DNA from: Cryphonectria parasitica EP155
Lineage: Eukaryota > Ascomycota > Sordariomycetes > Diaporthales > Cryphonectriaceae
Reading direction: 5' to 3'
DNA length: 64,000 nucleotides
Assembly: GCF_011745365.1 (NCBI RefSeq)
Contig: NW_024468912.1
Location: 1,798,001-1,862,000 of the forward strand
Made by a program: the position numbers and the translations under genes. This document shows positions 24,444 through 35,920 of this stretch, one piece after another (position 1 is the first letter of the stretch; each line of letters begins with the position of its first letter). The notes beneath the pieces were generated by a model, which was given only the letters and a program-made list of their open reading frames with translations, did not search any database and had not been told where the DNA came from.

Positions 24444-26701
24444 CGATTGGCTGAGACAAAAGACTGACACGAGAGGCCACGCAACTGATTACTATGGTAC
24501 TATGGTACGTACCTTTCCCTCTCTGTTGCCGTTGTTGCCGTGGGGAAGAGAGAGATAGTTACACTGGGGAGAACACTGGCTAGAAGGAGGACAACTGTCT
24601 CGTCTCCCGAACCTTCTTCTCCCAAGGCCAGCACATCATTGTATTCCCCCATTCTTTTTTCTCACACGACTCTCCTAACCCCGCGCAGGAGGAGGAGAAG
24701 GTCCTGCAGTAGCGCTGTTATGGTCTCCATATCGACCCACTCACATCCCGCAGAGCCCGCAGAGCAACTCGCCGGGGTAAATGTACGCACACTGCAGTAG
24801 TCGCCCGTTTTGCAGATTCTGGCTGCTTGTATAGACCGGGAATCATCATTTTAAATCCTAAGCCAGCCAGTCGGAAACTTTTATTTGCTGCCCCTTACAC
24901 TCTCGGGGTGCTGCATGGTATGATTTGTATGCGTGTATGTGCTGAGTTGGTCTTGAAAAAGACTGGATGATCTGCGGAGGAGGGGAATGTTGGCGTACTC
25001 GCTTGATCGAGATCGATTCCTCGGCGGCAAAGTACATGGTACATACTTTCTCGCTGGGGGAGGTCATACAGTGATTTGACTATCAATTGACTATCAATTG
25101 GGCACGTACTAACGTAATTCTGCGTTCACAAAGAAGATGATATTGTGCAATGTGCGGAGGAAATCTGTATCTACGTCTCTCTCGCCGTCAGTGGCCCCGG
25201 GTCGGAACAGAAAAGAAAGAGGAAAAGAAGAAGGGAAAAAAGAGGAGAAAGACTAAGAGAGGAGTCCTTTACTGTATGGCTTTTGGATGAGACGATGCCA
25301 CGATAGTCTCTCTTTCGAAACCTTATCTCTTGGTCACTCCTACAGTACAGTGCATGTATTGTATGTACCCACAGCTTCTATAATATGGATTCCCTTCTTG
25401 ATTATGCAACGTCCATGCCGATCAGCAAATGCACTGCCTCGCTGACCGGGACCACAAGTTTTGTCGCTTGGTCTTTTGCAGACGTGGCATCATTTGAGAG
25501 CAAGCTGAGGCAAGCAGGAAAGGAAGGGCAAGTAGTGTGTGGTCGAGCACTATGTATATTGGAGCATCATCATCATAGTACATCGGCTCCAGTGTTTTTG
25601 TTCAAAGACAACCGCTGAATAATGCATATCAATACCATGATCACGATGACATCGTTTTTGGGTGTGTGGCAAGCTAGCCAGTAGCCTCTCACCCTCCCGT
25701 ATTGCGTTGAGTCAGTGGATCATGACGAAGTGCAACACACGCGCATAGAAATCATCCCATTGCACTTTCGGAAATGCGCGGTTCTCAAGTAGGAGAGAGC
25801 CGCAAACATTCGACCTTCATTATAGACATGCATGCACTAATGCAGTACGCATACTACTTCACACTTTACGTAGTATCTAGGTATCATACAAGGAAGGCGA
25901 ATGAAGAAGAATCATAAGATGATGATGAACAAGGCACCCCAAAGAGGAAGAGAGAGAGAAAAAACACGTACACACACACAAACTAAACTGAGACGAGACC
26001 AGATCTCGGCGGGTCCCGCCCCTCTCTTTTCTTGCTGCTGCATCCGGCATACCACGCTTATATTTTTCTATTTTATAGTGAACCCTTCTCTTTCGGGGCC
26101 CCGCGACACGAATTGTTGCAACGATTCCCGGACTGCCGGGCAATCGATGCAAGATCCAGGTCCAGTAGCGCCAGAAATGTCCTCATAATCAGAAGATTTC
26201 CGCCTCATCTTTTGTGGGCCCCCTCGGCGGGGTGGGGTAGAGAAGAGCACTGAAAGCAGAGAGCCACAGTGCCACAGCAGAGAGGAAGAAGCGGAGCCTC
26301 CCTCTTTGGGGCCTGCATTAGTGGGATCTGCTATGGTCTGGGCTTTGGGGTGACCCGCCCCGGTCCTTTGTGGAAAGGTCCGATGGTAGCCCACGATCGA
26401 AATTCTCTTGCACAATCATCGTTGGGTGTGTGAGTGTGGGTGTGTGTGTTGCTTGCGTAGTGGGTGTGTGTGGGCGGGCTTGGTTCCGGGAGATCGTGAG
26501 GTGGGCTGAACTGGGCCGACTTGTGGTTGAAAAAGGGCCAGCGCCGTTTCCCTTTTCCCAATCTGTCCTGTTTCTTTTCTTTCTTTTTTCTTTCTGATCC
26601 AAACATCCAATTCAACACCTCAAAGACTCGAACCGATCTTTGGTCACCACCAGATCTACGCTTCCACATACACACATACCCAAGACAACTTCAGCCTTGT
26701 C
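24444..26701. other. Intergenic, 2.3 kb
   Basis: The serine hydrolase promoter is on the left, with the tandem motif ACTATGGTACTATGGTACGT at about 24491. The leader of the small gene at 26702 is on the right (CT-rich from 26560, TG-rich 26425-26480). No gene is supported in between. Confidence 0.5.
24491..24513. promoter_or_regulatory. Tandem GTACYATGGTAC-type motif
   Basis: Two overlapping copies of TACTATGGTAC lie about 50 bp upstream of the serine hydrolase start codon, followed by GTACGTACC. This is the same core as the motifs at 10.56 and 39.9-41.3 kb. Being this close to a start codon makes a regulatory role possible, but nothing shows it. Confidence 0.35.
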
Positions 26702-27177
26702 ATGGCTTCTCCCCCTCAGCCAACTTTGATCAGCGCAACGGAGCGAAGGCCCTCTCCACGTACGTAGTAATGTCCTATTCATTACCATACCATGTACAAC
26801 AAAAAACAAAACAAAAAATCGAACATCAACTTACTGACATTATATAACTTATATAGAGTACAACACCCTCGCATCCTCCGGCCTCTCGCCACCAACCCCT
26901 CTGCTTGCCGCCCCAGGCCTGGCTCAGCTTGTCGACGAGTCTGATATCCTTGATGACCACATCTCACAACACCGTACGTTTTATCAACATCTCGTCCACA
27001 TGACCCTACTCTTCACCATCTTGATCAACTGTCGACGACGCTCTTACTAATATTTCATCATCCATAGTGCCCACACAAAAATCACAACGCAGACGCCGCG
27101 GCCAGATCTCCGAGAGAGAAGTCGAGACCTACCAGCGCTGGAGGTTAGACATTGGCCCCGTTAGCAGGCATATCTGA
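26702..27177 (+). CDS. Small three-exon protein, function unknown
   Basis: Exons 26702-26759, 26857-26973 and 27068-27177 join with GTACGT donors and TATAG/CATAG acceptors to a 94-aa protein. No single exon is long enough to stand out by itself. The protein begins MASPPQPTLISATERRPSP. It has an acidic helix-like middle (LAQLVDESDILDDHISQH), then a very basic stretch (SQRRRRGQISEREVETYQRW) and ends GPVSRHI. The splice signals, the consistent phase (1, 1) and the charge segregation argue for a real gene. There is no signal peptide or membrane segment. I do not recognise the family; a small subunit of a nuclear complex would fit the composition, but that is a guess. Confidence 0.65.
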
Positions 27178-28007
27178 CGAATGACTGCCGCCGCCACACC
27201 ACTGCGGGCATGAGAGAGAGGAGCCAGGAGGATTAAGGTTCCTCAGCCGGTCTAAGCTGGCTTGTACAAACACACCAAACCTTTTCAAAGCTGTACAACA
27301 ACATCACGACAACACACCACTTATAGAATATAGAATGGAGCCTGCCATGTCACAATCGGACGGCGGCACGGAGAATGCTGGGCATCAATATGACAATAAA
27401 TACAATGACATATCATCTAATCACATAATACCATCATCACCTCTCATTCATGAGTCTCAGCTTATTTTTTCTTCACTTGTACCTCCTGAATATATATTGC
27501 CCGTCTTGTGACATGAATACTTGGCAGCAACGATGTCCGAACATGGCATACCTGAAACTCAACATCTAAATCAATGTAAGGTCGCCCCCCTTCCCGTCAC
27601 TCATGGTATGAAGGCTACGAACAAATGATGAAGGACAAAAACAAACTTTGGGTTGAAATCTAATATAACGATAACTGATCTTGCGCTAGTGTTTCGTTAT
27701 AAGCCTGCTAAGAACCGCCATGAGCCTCTATATTATTGGTACTGCGTGCATCATGAGTTGATCTGGTCATGAACATCCAAAATATCCCACCCCACCTTTT
27801 CTATATCGTGCAGAGAAGAAAGAATGAAAAAGCACCAGGCTAAAAAAAAAAATAAAAAAAATTATAAACTCGAATGAATCAATGACAGGAGTGAGGAAGT
27901 GGAAGGGGAAGGAGGAGTCAGAGGAAGAAAAGGAAAAAGAAGAAAAAAAAGAGTTCGACATATCCTGCCAGCATCTCATCACAGCCCCTCCTCCCAATAA
28001 TAAGCAT
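27178..28007. other. Intergenic, convergent 3' regions
   Basis: The spacer is AT-richer than its neighbours and holds the 3' sides of the small gene (+) and the Gly/Arg-rich gene (-). There are A-runs at 27842-27870 and a GA-rich tract at 27895-27950. No gene is seen. Confidence 0.55.
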
Positions 28008-28793
28008 TCACCTCCGCCCCCCATGCGCAAACTTATCAACCAGTATTCCCCCAAGCGTAGACTGCATCAGCCTACCCACCGACCCCCCACCGCCCTGCCC
28101 ACCCTCCTTCTTCTCCAGCCCGGCATCGATCAGCCCTGCCGACAGCGCCGCCGTGGCCACCCGCATGCCCTTCTGCCCGACCCACTCCCCGCGCCGGTTG
28201 CGCTGCCGGAACGCCTCCACAGCGCCCGCCGTGAGCGCCGCCTTGATGGCCTGGTTGCGCTTCTGCTTCGTGTCCTCCTCGGTCGGGGCACGATGGCCGC
28301 CTCCTCCTCCTCCTCCTCCTCCTCCTCGACTGCGGCTGCGTCGGCGGCGTTCTCTCGACCTCTCTGGCGCCTTTCGCGTCTCGCTGTGGGCGCGCCTCCT
28401 GTTGTTGCTCTTGTTGTCGCTGCTGCGATGGCCATTGCCTGATGAGCGCGGGGGGTAATGGGATCGGTCGTCATCAGGGTCGCTGCCGGAATACCCTTCT
28501 GTGTGGTAGCCGTCGTGATACGCGGAGGGTCGCCGCCCTCTCAAGGTTGGCCTTTGATCACGGCTGCGGGGATTCACGTCAAGCTCATCCCGGTCTGGTT
28601 TCCGCCTGGACTTGTGGGTGTCTCTGTCGGATTCGTAGTCAGGTGGCGAGTCATATTTGTCTCGTTTCCCTCCTCCTCCTCCTCCTCCTCCTCCTCCTCC
28701 TCCTCCTCCTCCGTCTCTTGACCTGTCCCTCTCTCGGTCACGGTCCCGACGTGATGGGCGTTGTTGACGGCTGGGACTGTCGGCTCGGGCCAT
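28008..28793 (-). CDS. Arg/Ser- and Gly-rich protein with Ala/Gly hydrophobic module
   Basis: A single exon of 261 aa. Residues 1-170 are disordered, rich in RD/RS/RE dipeptides, with two glycine runs (28-42 and about 157-166) encoded by (CTC/GGA)n microsatellites. Residues about 172-225 form the only conserved-looking module: KQKRNQAIKAALTAGAVEAF followed by GEWVGQKGMRVATAA and a second small-residue helix. Such Ala/Gly-zipper helix pairs after an RS-like tail occur in fungal proteins of unknown function (DUF3824-like is possible). The tail is reminiscent of splicing-associated proteins, but no RRM or other RNA-binding fold is present. The microsatellite runs make the length likely to vary between strains. 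Confidence 0.78.
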   Translation of the reverse strand: MARADSPSRQQRPSRRDRDRERDRSRDGGGGGGGGGGGGGGGKRDKYDSPPDYESDRDTHKSRRKPDRDELDVNPRSRDQRPTLRGRRPSAYHDGYHTEGYSGSDPDDDRSHYPPRSSGNGHRSSDNKSNNRRRAHSETRKAPERSRERRRRSRSRGGGGGGGGGGHRAPTEEDTKQKRNQAIKAALTAGAVEAFRQRNRRGEWVGQKGMRVATAALSAGLIDAGLEKKEGGQGGGGSVGRLMQSTLGGILVDKFAHGGRR

Positions 28794-30813
28794 GTTCGCT
28801 TTAACCTAATTTGCTTCACTGAAGAAACGCAAACAAAAGTATCCACTGCGCGCGCTTGCTTGCTTGCTTGCTTGTGAGATCGTTGGCAGTCTTTGCTTTT
28901 TTTTCCAAAAATGGTCTTGCTGGCCAGGACATTCACGAAGAAGGAAAAGAAAACACGCTGCGACCCTGTGACGTCTATCCTCGGGAGATGTGTGTGTGTG
29001 TGTGTGTGTGTCTAATTACTGCGTGTGTACACAAGCGCCAAGTGGTTCCAGTCGCCGGGATGCAACCCGCAAAAAAAGCAAAACCTGCCCAATCGTCTTG
29101 GTGGCAAGACAGCCTGACCAACAGCAGCTGTGTGTCGATCACCCATGCGAGTCATCCCACCATATGTGTGTGTACTATAATACTTGTGTGTGTGTGTGTT
29201 GGGCTCAGGCTCCCAATTCCCTGTTTTTGATATCGGCTGTAACCTGACTTTCTTTAGCTCTGGTCTTAAACATCGCAGTCCAACGGTCTTCGTGAATATG
29301 GTTGTCCTATCGTCGCATAGCTGAGGGGTTCAATCCCTGCAAACATGAGAAACCTGATACATAGTCGTGGGTTCAGCTCGCGTCGGGGCAGAACCGAGTC
29401 CCTTGGCGTAGCGGTCCTGCCACAATTGGGTGCGGGCAGTGATTGATGCGGCAGTGAATAGCGTCGAGCTGGCTTGCGTTTCTAAGATGTGTGTACCCAA
29501 TGGAGCTCTTGAATCGGAGACTAGACACAATTGTCTTGAAACCGCATGGGCATATGATAGATATGCGCTGAGGGGCGGCTATAATTTGCAAGCACGCTGA
29601 GTGGGCATCGTTGTAACCACAGTATCGATGTGATGCCCAACTTGACATGTCCATCTGTCTGGTGGCATCTAGTATGGTCACTATGTTTCTGGTAATAAAC
29701 AGTCACAGGATGAATGAATGAGAAAATAGACTGCTGGGGGGAGTTCCAGATGTTGTAGGCGACATCAGGAACAGTTACACGGGAGGCGACGGCCTGGATG
29801 CAAGGCTAATGCAGACATACCCGTCAGGATTTTCTATGTAGAACGTCATCATGTCTTCGAATGATTTCTTATAGAAGCTCTGTCTGTTGAATTCTGCGGT
29901 AGCAAGACTGGATCTTGAAATTGAGAGGATTTGTATTACTTGCGCTTGGTAGTGGACTCATGACAAATGAATACATGTGACTCTCGAGGTAAGTGATCAC
30001 AAGGTGTCCAATGTTTTTGATGGGTTGCGGGATCTTGACTTTGCTTTCTACTGCCCTCTGGTGTGGGCTCGTTCACTTCTGATATTTGGACGAGATGTTG
30101 GATCACTTGTTGTGATGCTCTGAATGAGGTAATTAGCTAGTTGACAATAGAGGCGCCTTTCCTTAGATGCTCACAAGCACTCGTTTAAGGCATGATCCAT
30201 AGTACCGCCTGGCCGCTTGAATCTCACCAGCAGCGGTAGACACAGATGATTATGGAAACAAGTAGTGGATACATCGTGTTAACTTTTAGCCGCTGCACCC
30301 TATTACCACCCTGCGACTGATAAATCACTAACACTGCAGCTGGGTAAGCACTCTATTTACTACTGTCAAAGGCACATGGCGTTCCTGATTATCAACATCG
30401 CTTACCCTCGAGATAAAGCTAGTCTCCACCCCAGAAGACACAGGATTCTACTAGTAGTACTTAAGCAATGTTTGTAAGCCTGTCGAAATTTCCCTAGGCA
30501 CCACGGACAAACCTCATTATGGAAGATGTGATTTGTGAGAGAGCGGAGCCTACTCCACGGTTAAACCGCCAGTGGAAGGTTGCTGAGTAACTGGCCTCAT
30601 CGCATATGCTCCACTGGCTACGCTAGGAAGACATGATCACTAAGATAGACAGACGACTATCTTCTTCAATTGTGTAATAACTGGATAGGTGATGAAGGGA
30701 GGTCGAAAGATATAAAATGAGCCCGTGACGGCTTTCCAATGTTGAACCATGTAGTGACAAGACAGCATCAAGGCGCTTTTCAAATTTTGTTGGACCATAA
30801 CACTCTCATCACT
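28794..30813. other. Intergenic, 2.0 kb
   Basis: There is a GCTT tetranucleotide repeat (28856-28873), (TG)n tracts at 28988-29011 and 29165-29200, then AT-richer DNA from 29.8 to 30.7 kb that forms the hydrolase promoter. The segment GGGGTTCAATCCCTG at about 29325 resembles a tRNA T-arm but has no tRNA around it. Confidence 0.5.
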
Positions 30814-32282
30814 ATGCAGATATTCATACTTGCTCTCGCCCTCGCGGCGTCCATCACCGCCTTGCCAACTTCGGAAATCCGTGCAACGGAAGACAACCAG
30901 TGCTCCAACATTCAGATACCAGTCACGGTCTCTGAGAAGCGGTCCATCCTGAATATCACCATCCAAGACGACTGGGATGCGGCTGCGCTCACTTTCAACC
31001 TGACAGCCAGAGACTTTGGTACGCCAGATGACCCTCTGCCTATCGTTGGCGAGACATCCTCGGCGGTTGGGGGCAACTACACCGTAGCGGCGACTCTGTG
31101 CGGCACGGGAAGCACAATGCTCGTGGTGACACATGGCATCATCGAGTCGAAATTGTAATACAATGACTTGCGATCCCTTCCCACTCGCCTCCACGGATGT
31201 TGCATGTTACTGACAATAAGAGCAGGTATTTTCAGCCTAACTTGTCCAACGCAGAACAGTACAGCTTTGTGGATGCTGCACTGGCCGCCGGTTATTCTGT
31301 GCTAAACTATGATCGCATTGGCGTCGGTTCCTCTTCAAAGTGCGTCTCACTGGAAAGAAAACAGAAAAGCACCAAAGCCCGCTCCTCTTGCTTGAATGAG
31401 GGGGAATTCTTTCTCTCTCTCTCTTTTATCTGTAGAATCACCACTGACAGCTGTAGCAGGGTTGACGCCTACTCCGATGCCCAGTTCCCAGTCGAGGTAT
31501 CCGTCCTCAACTCCCTCGTCACATACGCGCGCCAGACCACCGGCGCAGACAAGGTCGTCCTCGTAGGCCACAGCTACGGCGCATACATCTCCGTGCAGTC
31601 GGCCGCCACGCTGGCCACCTCGGTCGACGGCCTCGTGCTCACGGGCTTCAGCGGCACCCTCGAGTACTTCGCCGCCTTCGGCGCAGGCGTAGGGTTCCGC
31701 GTGGCCAGCCTCCAGGACCCGGCGCGCTGGGGCGCGCTGGGCACGGGCTACCTGACCTCGTCAGACCTGTACGCCGAGACGTTTGCGTACTTTGCGAGCC
31801 CGTACTTTGAGCGGCGCGTCGCAGAGTGGGCGTACGAGGTGGAGGGCGAGCCGTTTGCCGTGGCGGAGCTGCCGACGCTACTGGCGACGGAGATTGCCTA
31901 TGGGAACGTGACGGCGCCTACTCTTGTGCTGCAGGGGCGCTATGATACTTCTGCTTGTGGGGGGGACTGTGTTGGGCTGCTGGATGGACTGAGTGCAAAT
32001 TTTACGGGGGCTGCGGCTTTGCAGACTGTGGACGACCTGGACTCTGGGTGAGTGTCCTTTATCTTCCTCACCCTCACCCTCTCTCACATACTCTCACACT
32101 ATTGTCTTGCTACATATAACGCTTTCTCTTTGAGGGGAACTGCCCTTGCTTATTATATATGGTTGGTGCTGAAGCTAATCATTTTCCTCTGTTTGTCCGT
32201 CAGACATGATCTCTTTCTGCACAGGGTTGCGCCACAAGCGTTTGAGATGATATTTGACTTTCTTAGTGCACAGGGAGTATGA
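30814..32282 (+). CDS. Secreted alpha/beta hydrolase
   Basis: Four exons, 30814-31154, 31226-31339, 31460-32047 and 32204-32282, close to 373 aa. A signal peptide is clear (MQIFILALALAASITALP, cleavage about 18-20). The nucleophile elbow is VVLVGHSYGAYIS (GxSxG). The preceding LNYDRIGVGSSSK is the typical oxyanion/strand region. PTLVLQGRYD carries the acid Asp, and GHDLFLHR in the last exon supplies the catalytic His. The His exon lies beyond a 156-nt intron, so a shorter model would lose the active site. Several N-glycosylation sequons support secretion (NITI, NLTA, NYTV, NVTA, NFTG). The substrate is unknown; esterase or peptidase-like activity is possible. Confidence 0.88.
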
Positions 32283-33222
32283 GTGGGCGATCTTGATGGG
32301 GCAACGCTGTTGCAGTAAGCGGATAAAGTCGCCCTTGTGATGAAAACTATCTGTGCTTTCGATCTCGAAGGTGATGTGCCCACTGTTCACGTGGCATATG
32401 CAATGGTAGATAATATCACGCAGCTTCACAGAAAGGGACATCAGTTGAGGGAACTGGAGTTCAGATCCACTGTGATAGGTTGATAGGGTCAATATGTTGG
32501 CGGCCATGATGAAAATGACAGAACGATGGTGGCTCTCGAGAGAAGGGAAGAGAGAAAGACCCAGGATGATGGTCACAATCATGCTCTGGAACACTCCGGA
32601 GGGTGACCAGAAGGAGCTCAGTGGTCTTTGGCTTGGTGATATGGACAAGAATGGAGGAGGAGGAGGAGGAGGAGGAGGAGGAGGAGAACTTGCTACCAGT
32701 GGGGAGAGGTTCCCATTAATTACATTATACTTGTCCTCCAGTAGTTATTGACGATGAGCAGGCAGTCTGTCTCATTGTGCTAGATGTTCCTTGACAGACG
32801 TGTTTACTAGTAGAATGATTATCACTATTACATGTCGGAGTAAAGAGAAGTTTCTCATACATTGCTACTACAAATAATACACTATGCAAACCACTTTGTC
32901 AACTGGTCACAGTGGATTGTAAGTGCTGAATAAGTTAGTGAGTCTGCGCCCAGGGGAACCCCCTGTGGCCAGTAAGCACTACTAAGTAGACAGTGGTGAT
33001 GGGTTGGGGGAAGTGCTGCTGAGGTAATCAGCCACAAGGGCTGTGGGGTCACTGCCTTTTCCATGCACCAAGGTCACCCAGCTCGCCTGACAACCTTTGT
33101 TGGAAAGTTCAAGACTTGACACAGAGTTCAGCCTCAACAGTAACTGGCTCTTCCAGGGCACGGCAAAATCATAAGCCAGTTGATTATCTGAGGACGAGCG
33201 CAGAGACTATTTGACAAAGGTC
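32283..33222. other. Intergenic with (GGA)n microsatellite
   Basis: A (GGA)n tract sits at about 32655-32686. On the minus strand an open frame of about 125 codons runs from the ATG near 32585 back into the last hydrolase exon. It includes FPQLMSLSVKLRDIIYH, faintly like the start of fungal 2EXR/F-box-like proteins (F..L...LR..IY), but it overlaps coding exon 4 and has no further motif, so it is not called a gene. Confidence 0.4.
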
Positions 33223-34335
33223 ATGTTCTGCTCACGCCTGAGGGCCCGACCGCATCTGCCCAGCAGCCTTGGCGCTTATCCTCCTCCTCCTCCTCCTCCT
33301 TCCTCTTCCTCCTCCTCTTCCCACCAAATAAGAGCATCCTGCGCCCGCAGATACGCCCAACAGTGGAGCTATCAGCAAGTCAACTGGTCACAGCACCCTG
33401 TCCGAATCGTCGGGCCCGCAATCTGGTCCATCACCGCCGTCAGCACCATCTATTTCACCTTTGCCGCCTGGGACGTCTACCAGGATGTGAAGGGGTACAG
33501 CAAGGAGAGCCGTCGTGGCCTGACCTTTGACCGCATCGAGGCTGACAGGTTGCGGAAGTTGAGGGCGAGGAGGAGGACACAGGAGTCTGTCTCGAGCTCA
33601 CCCTTCAGCGGGGGGCCCATCGTGGTGACCTCGCCGAGCTCCGTCTGGAACAGCCTCAGCGGACCTGACCAGGTGGTGGCCAGCGTGGCCGCCGTCAATC
33701 TCACCACCTTGGCCCTCTCCAGGGCACCCTCAGACCCTGCAAGGCGCTTCGTGCTGGGTCTTGCACACACACCCGTCGAAGGCCCCTTCAGGAACAGACA
33801 GCTCCTCACCAGCTCGTTCGTCCACACCGGCCCTCTGCACCTCTTCATGAACATGTTCGTCCTCTTCAACTTTGGCCACAACCTGGCCAACTCATCGCAG
33901 TTCATGGGCTCTGGGACCCATACGGCCGCCTTCTACCTGTCAGCCGGCATCATCTCCGCTCTCGGCAGCCACATATCAACCAGGTTCTGGCCCAATAAGT
34001 CGCACAGGTTCCGCCCCGGCGTGGGCTTCTCGGGTGTCGTCTCCACCATCTTCGCCGCCTGGTGTACCGAGCGCCCCGACTCACGCCTCCGTATCCTTCC
34101 TCTTCCTTGGTCCTTCTCCGCCCGGGATCTGCTCGAGTTCTCTGTGGGCTTCGAGACCCTCGGCGTCTTGGGCTTGTGGAGATACCTGCGCCTGCCCTTG
34201 GACGTGGCTTTTGCCTGCCATCTGACGGGGCTTGCGTTCGGGGCTGCCTATGTTACGTACGGGAAGGCGGGGAGGTTCTGGACGCATTTTAGGGGAGCGG
34301 CATTTCGCACGATGCAGTTCACGAGGCTGGTCTGA
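33223..34335 (+). CDS. Rhomboid intramembrane serine protease, mitochondrial PARL/Pcp1-like
   Basis: A single exon of 370 aa from the first ATG at 33223 (MFCSRLRARPHLPSS); the open frame upstream has no ATG. The N-terminus is basic and hydroxylated with a Pro run and Ser run, consistent with a mitochondrial presequence. A transmembrane helix follows at about 65-85 (VGPAIWSITAVSTIYF). The rhomboid core is at about 155-350: HLFMN (His206, Asn210), the catalytic GFSG (Ser270) and the catalytic His333 in FACHLTGLAFGAAY. Mitochondrial members cleave inner-membrane proteins such as Mgm1/OPA1. A CCT microsatellite encodes the Pro run. Filamentous fungi carry more than one rhomboid, so this may not be the principal Pcp1. 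Confidence 0.9.
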   Translation: MFCSRLRARPHLPSSLGAYPPPPPPPSSSSSSSHQIRASCARRYAQQWSYQQVNWSQHPVRIVGPAIWSITAVSTIYFTFAAWDVYQDVKGYSKESRRGLTFDRIEADRLRKLRARRRTQESVSSSPFSGGPIVVTSPSSVWNSLSGPDQVVASVAAVNLTTLALSRAPSDPARRFVLGLAHTPVEGPFRNRQLLTSSFVHTGPLHLFMNMFVLFNFGHNLANSSQFMGSGTHTAAFYLSAGIISALGSHISTRFWPNKSHRFRPGVGFSGVVSTIFAAWCTERPDSRLRILPLPWSFSARDLLEFSVGFETLGVLGLWRYLRLPLDVAFACHLTGLAFGAAYVTYGKAGRFWTHFRGAAFRTMQFTRLV

Positions 34336-35209
34336 TGAGCATCTGGGTGGCATGCAGAGAGAGAAGTCCTACAGTGCTCATCGTGGTTCGAGACTCAAGA
34401 AGAGCGGGTTCGTCAAGACTCTAGAAACCTCTCGAGGACTCTCTGGAAGACTCTGGAACTGGGGTCTAGGAGGATTCCGAGAGAGATTGTTACACATCCC
34501 TTGAACTTGGTGTTGAGGGACGGACTGCGCCTATCCAGGATCCGCTACGTATGTACAATGTTACGAGCTTGGGAACAAGCTGGAAGGTAATGCTGGCGTC
34601 GACAAGCATCTTGGAAACGACAGCCATGAACAAAGGTCGAGCAATCCAGAAGCTGAGCAGGTCTTTTGTCTGAAGTATGCATTGCATTCACAGCCCATTC
34701 ATGGCGGCATTCAGCACGGACTAGTAATGAAGGTAGGCAAAGCATTGCTCAGCCCTTCGAGCTAGGCTCATCATCACTTGGCAGAGCCAAAATCTCAAGC
34801 ACGGATATGTGGCGCAACATGTTGCAATCTGCAGCGCAACCAGCCTCGCGATTGCTTCATTTTGTAATCAATCCTACTATTAACTGCATTGGCGACGTGT
34901 CTATGTTCCAAATAGGGCAGTCGGCACTGGAATGCTGACCCTGAAGCCGGGTAATGATAAGCGATAGTTGACCCGTCTTACGGCTTGGATGCCGCGCTGC
35001 GTAAGCTTTGCACGTGTGCGTGGGACAAGCAAGAAGACCACTTCCTCCGGGAATAAATAGATACTTTGGAATCTGGAAATTCAATTCGGTCTGAAAGGAG
35101 TATTTCGGAAGAAAATAAGAAAAGGAAAAAAGAAGAAGGAAAAAGACAAAAAACAGAGGATGTTTGAGAGTCTCCTTACGAACTGCGTCGACACCACCAT
35201 CAACAAATA
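34336..35209. other. Intergenic
   Basis: The spacer holds the 3' side of the rhomboid gene and the promoter of the membrane-protein gene. An A/G-rich tract lies at 35100-35160 just upstream of its start. I see no gene or RNA. Confidence 0.55.
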
Positions 35210-35920
35210 ATGTATTACATAGGCGCCTTTCGTCGCTTGGGCCTGGTGCCCGGCGTGACGCGTCTCCTCGCCTTGGCCTTGGAATGCATCAGCCTGGTTT
35301 TGCTCGTGGCCCGCAACCACGATGGTGACTACTATACCACCAGCTACCTCATCGTAAGATCTACACCAACTCCTCCTGTTGCGAAATCGTTCTCCGAGTC
35401 GGGAGATTTCAAGCTAGAATTCGACTTTCTCCCCCTCCCCCCCTCCTTCTTCGTCTTCCTCGTTGCTAATGAAACTTAAGCTCGGCTACCTCATCATGTT
35501 GGACGCGACAGAACTCGCCTGTCTGTGTGGACAGGCGCGAGGATGGGGCCTCGCCGCCCTGCCCACGCTCATGGCAGGCGATGTCATTGGCCTGTTGATG
35601 TTGGTCTGCTCGAGAGATTGGTACGGGCTGTGGTATTGGCATGGACCGTGGTATTCGCTAAGCAAGGAGATCGGGATGGGGTTGTTTGTTGCGCTGCCGT
35701 AAGTTTCGAGGACAATCTCTGACCCAGCTTTTCTTTCTTTCTTTAAATAAAATCAATGTTGAATGGAGGAAACATGACCATGTACACACCCACTAACTCA
35801 TTTCCGAGATACAGAATCTTGCGGCTACTTCTTGTTGTCCTTGCAGGCTCCGAGTACTGGTACGAGAGCCGGGAGGACCGTGTCTTGGCTGCAGAACGGC
35901 AGGCGCTTCTTCCTCGGTGA
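35210..35920 (+). CDS. Small four-helix membrane protein, unknown function
   Basis: Three exons, 35210-35353, 35481-35698 and 35815-35920, close to 155 aa. Four hydrophobic segments are visible: LLALALECISLVLLVA (about 19-36), YLILGYLIMLDATELACL (about 46-64), the GLAALPTLMAGDVIGLLMLV segment (about 71-92) and LFVALPILRLLLVVLAG (about 116-134). The protein ends in a charged cytosolic tail (YESREDRVLAAERQ). The last exon uses the acceptor at 35811-35814 (ATACAG); the next AG downstream gives an implausible tail. No family is recognised. The size and layout resemble fungal integral membrane proteins of unknown function. Confidence 0.72.

Noticed and set aside
29318..29340. T-arm-like GGGGTTCAATCCCTG
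   Set aside because: The T stem-loop alone is present; upstream sequence cannot fold into the rest of a tRNA.
35842..35850. Alternative acceptor TTGCAG for the last exon of the four-helix membrane protein
   Set aside because: It yields a Cys/Ser-rich tail unlike the rest of the protein; the upstream ATACAG gives a fourth hydrophobic helix and a charged tail.
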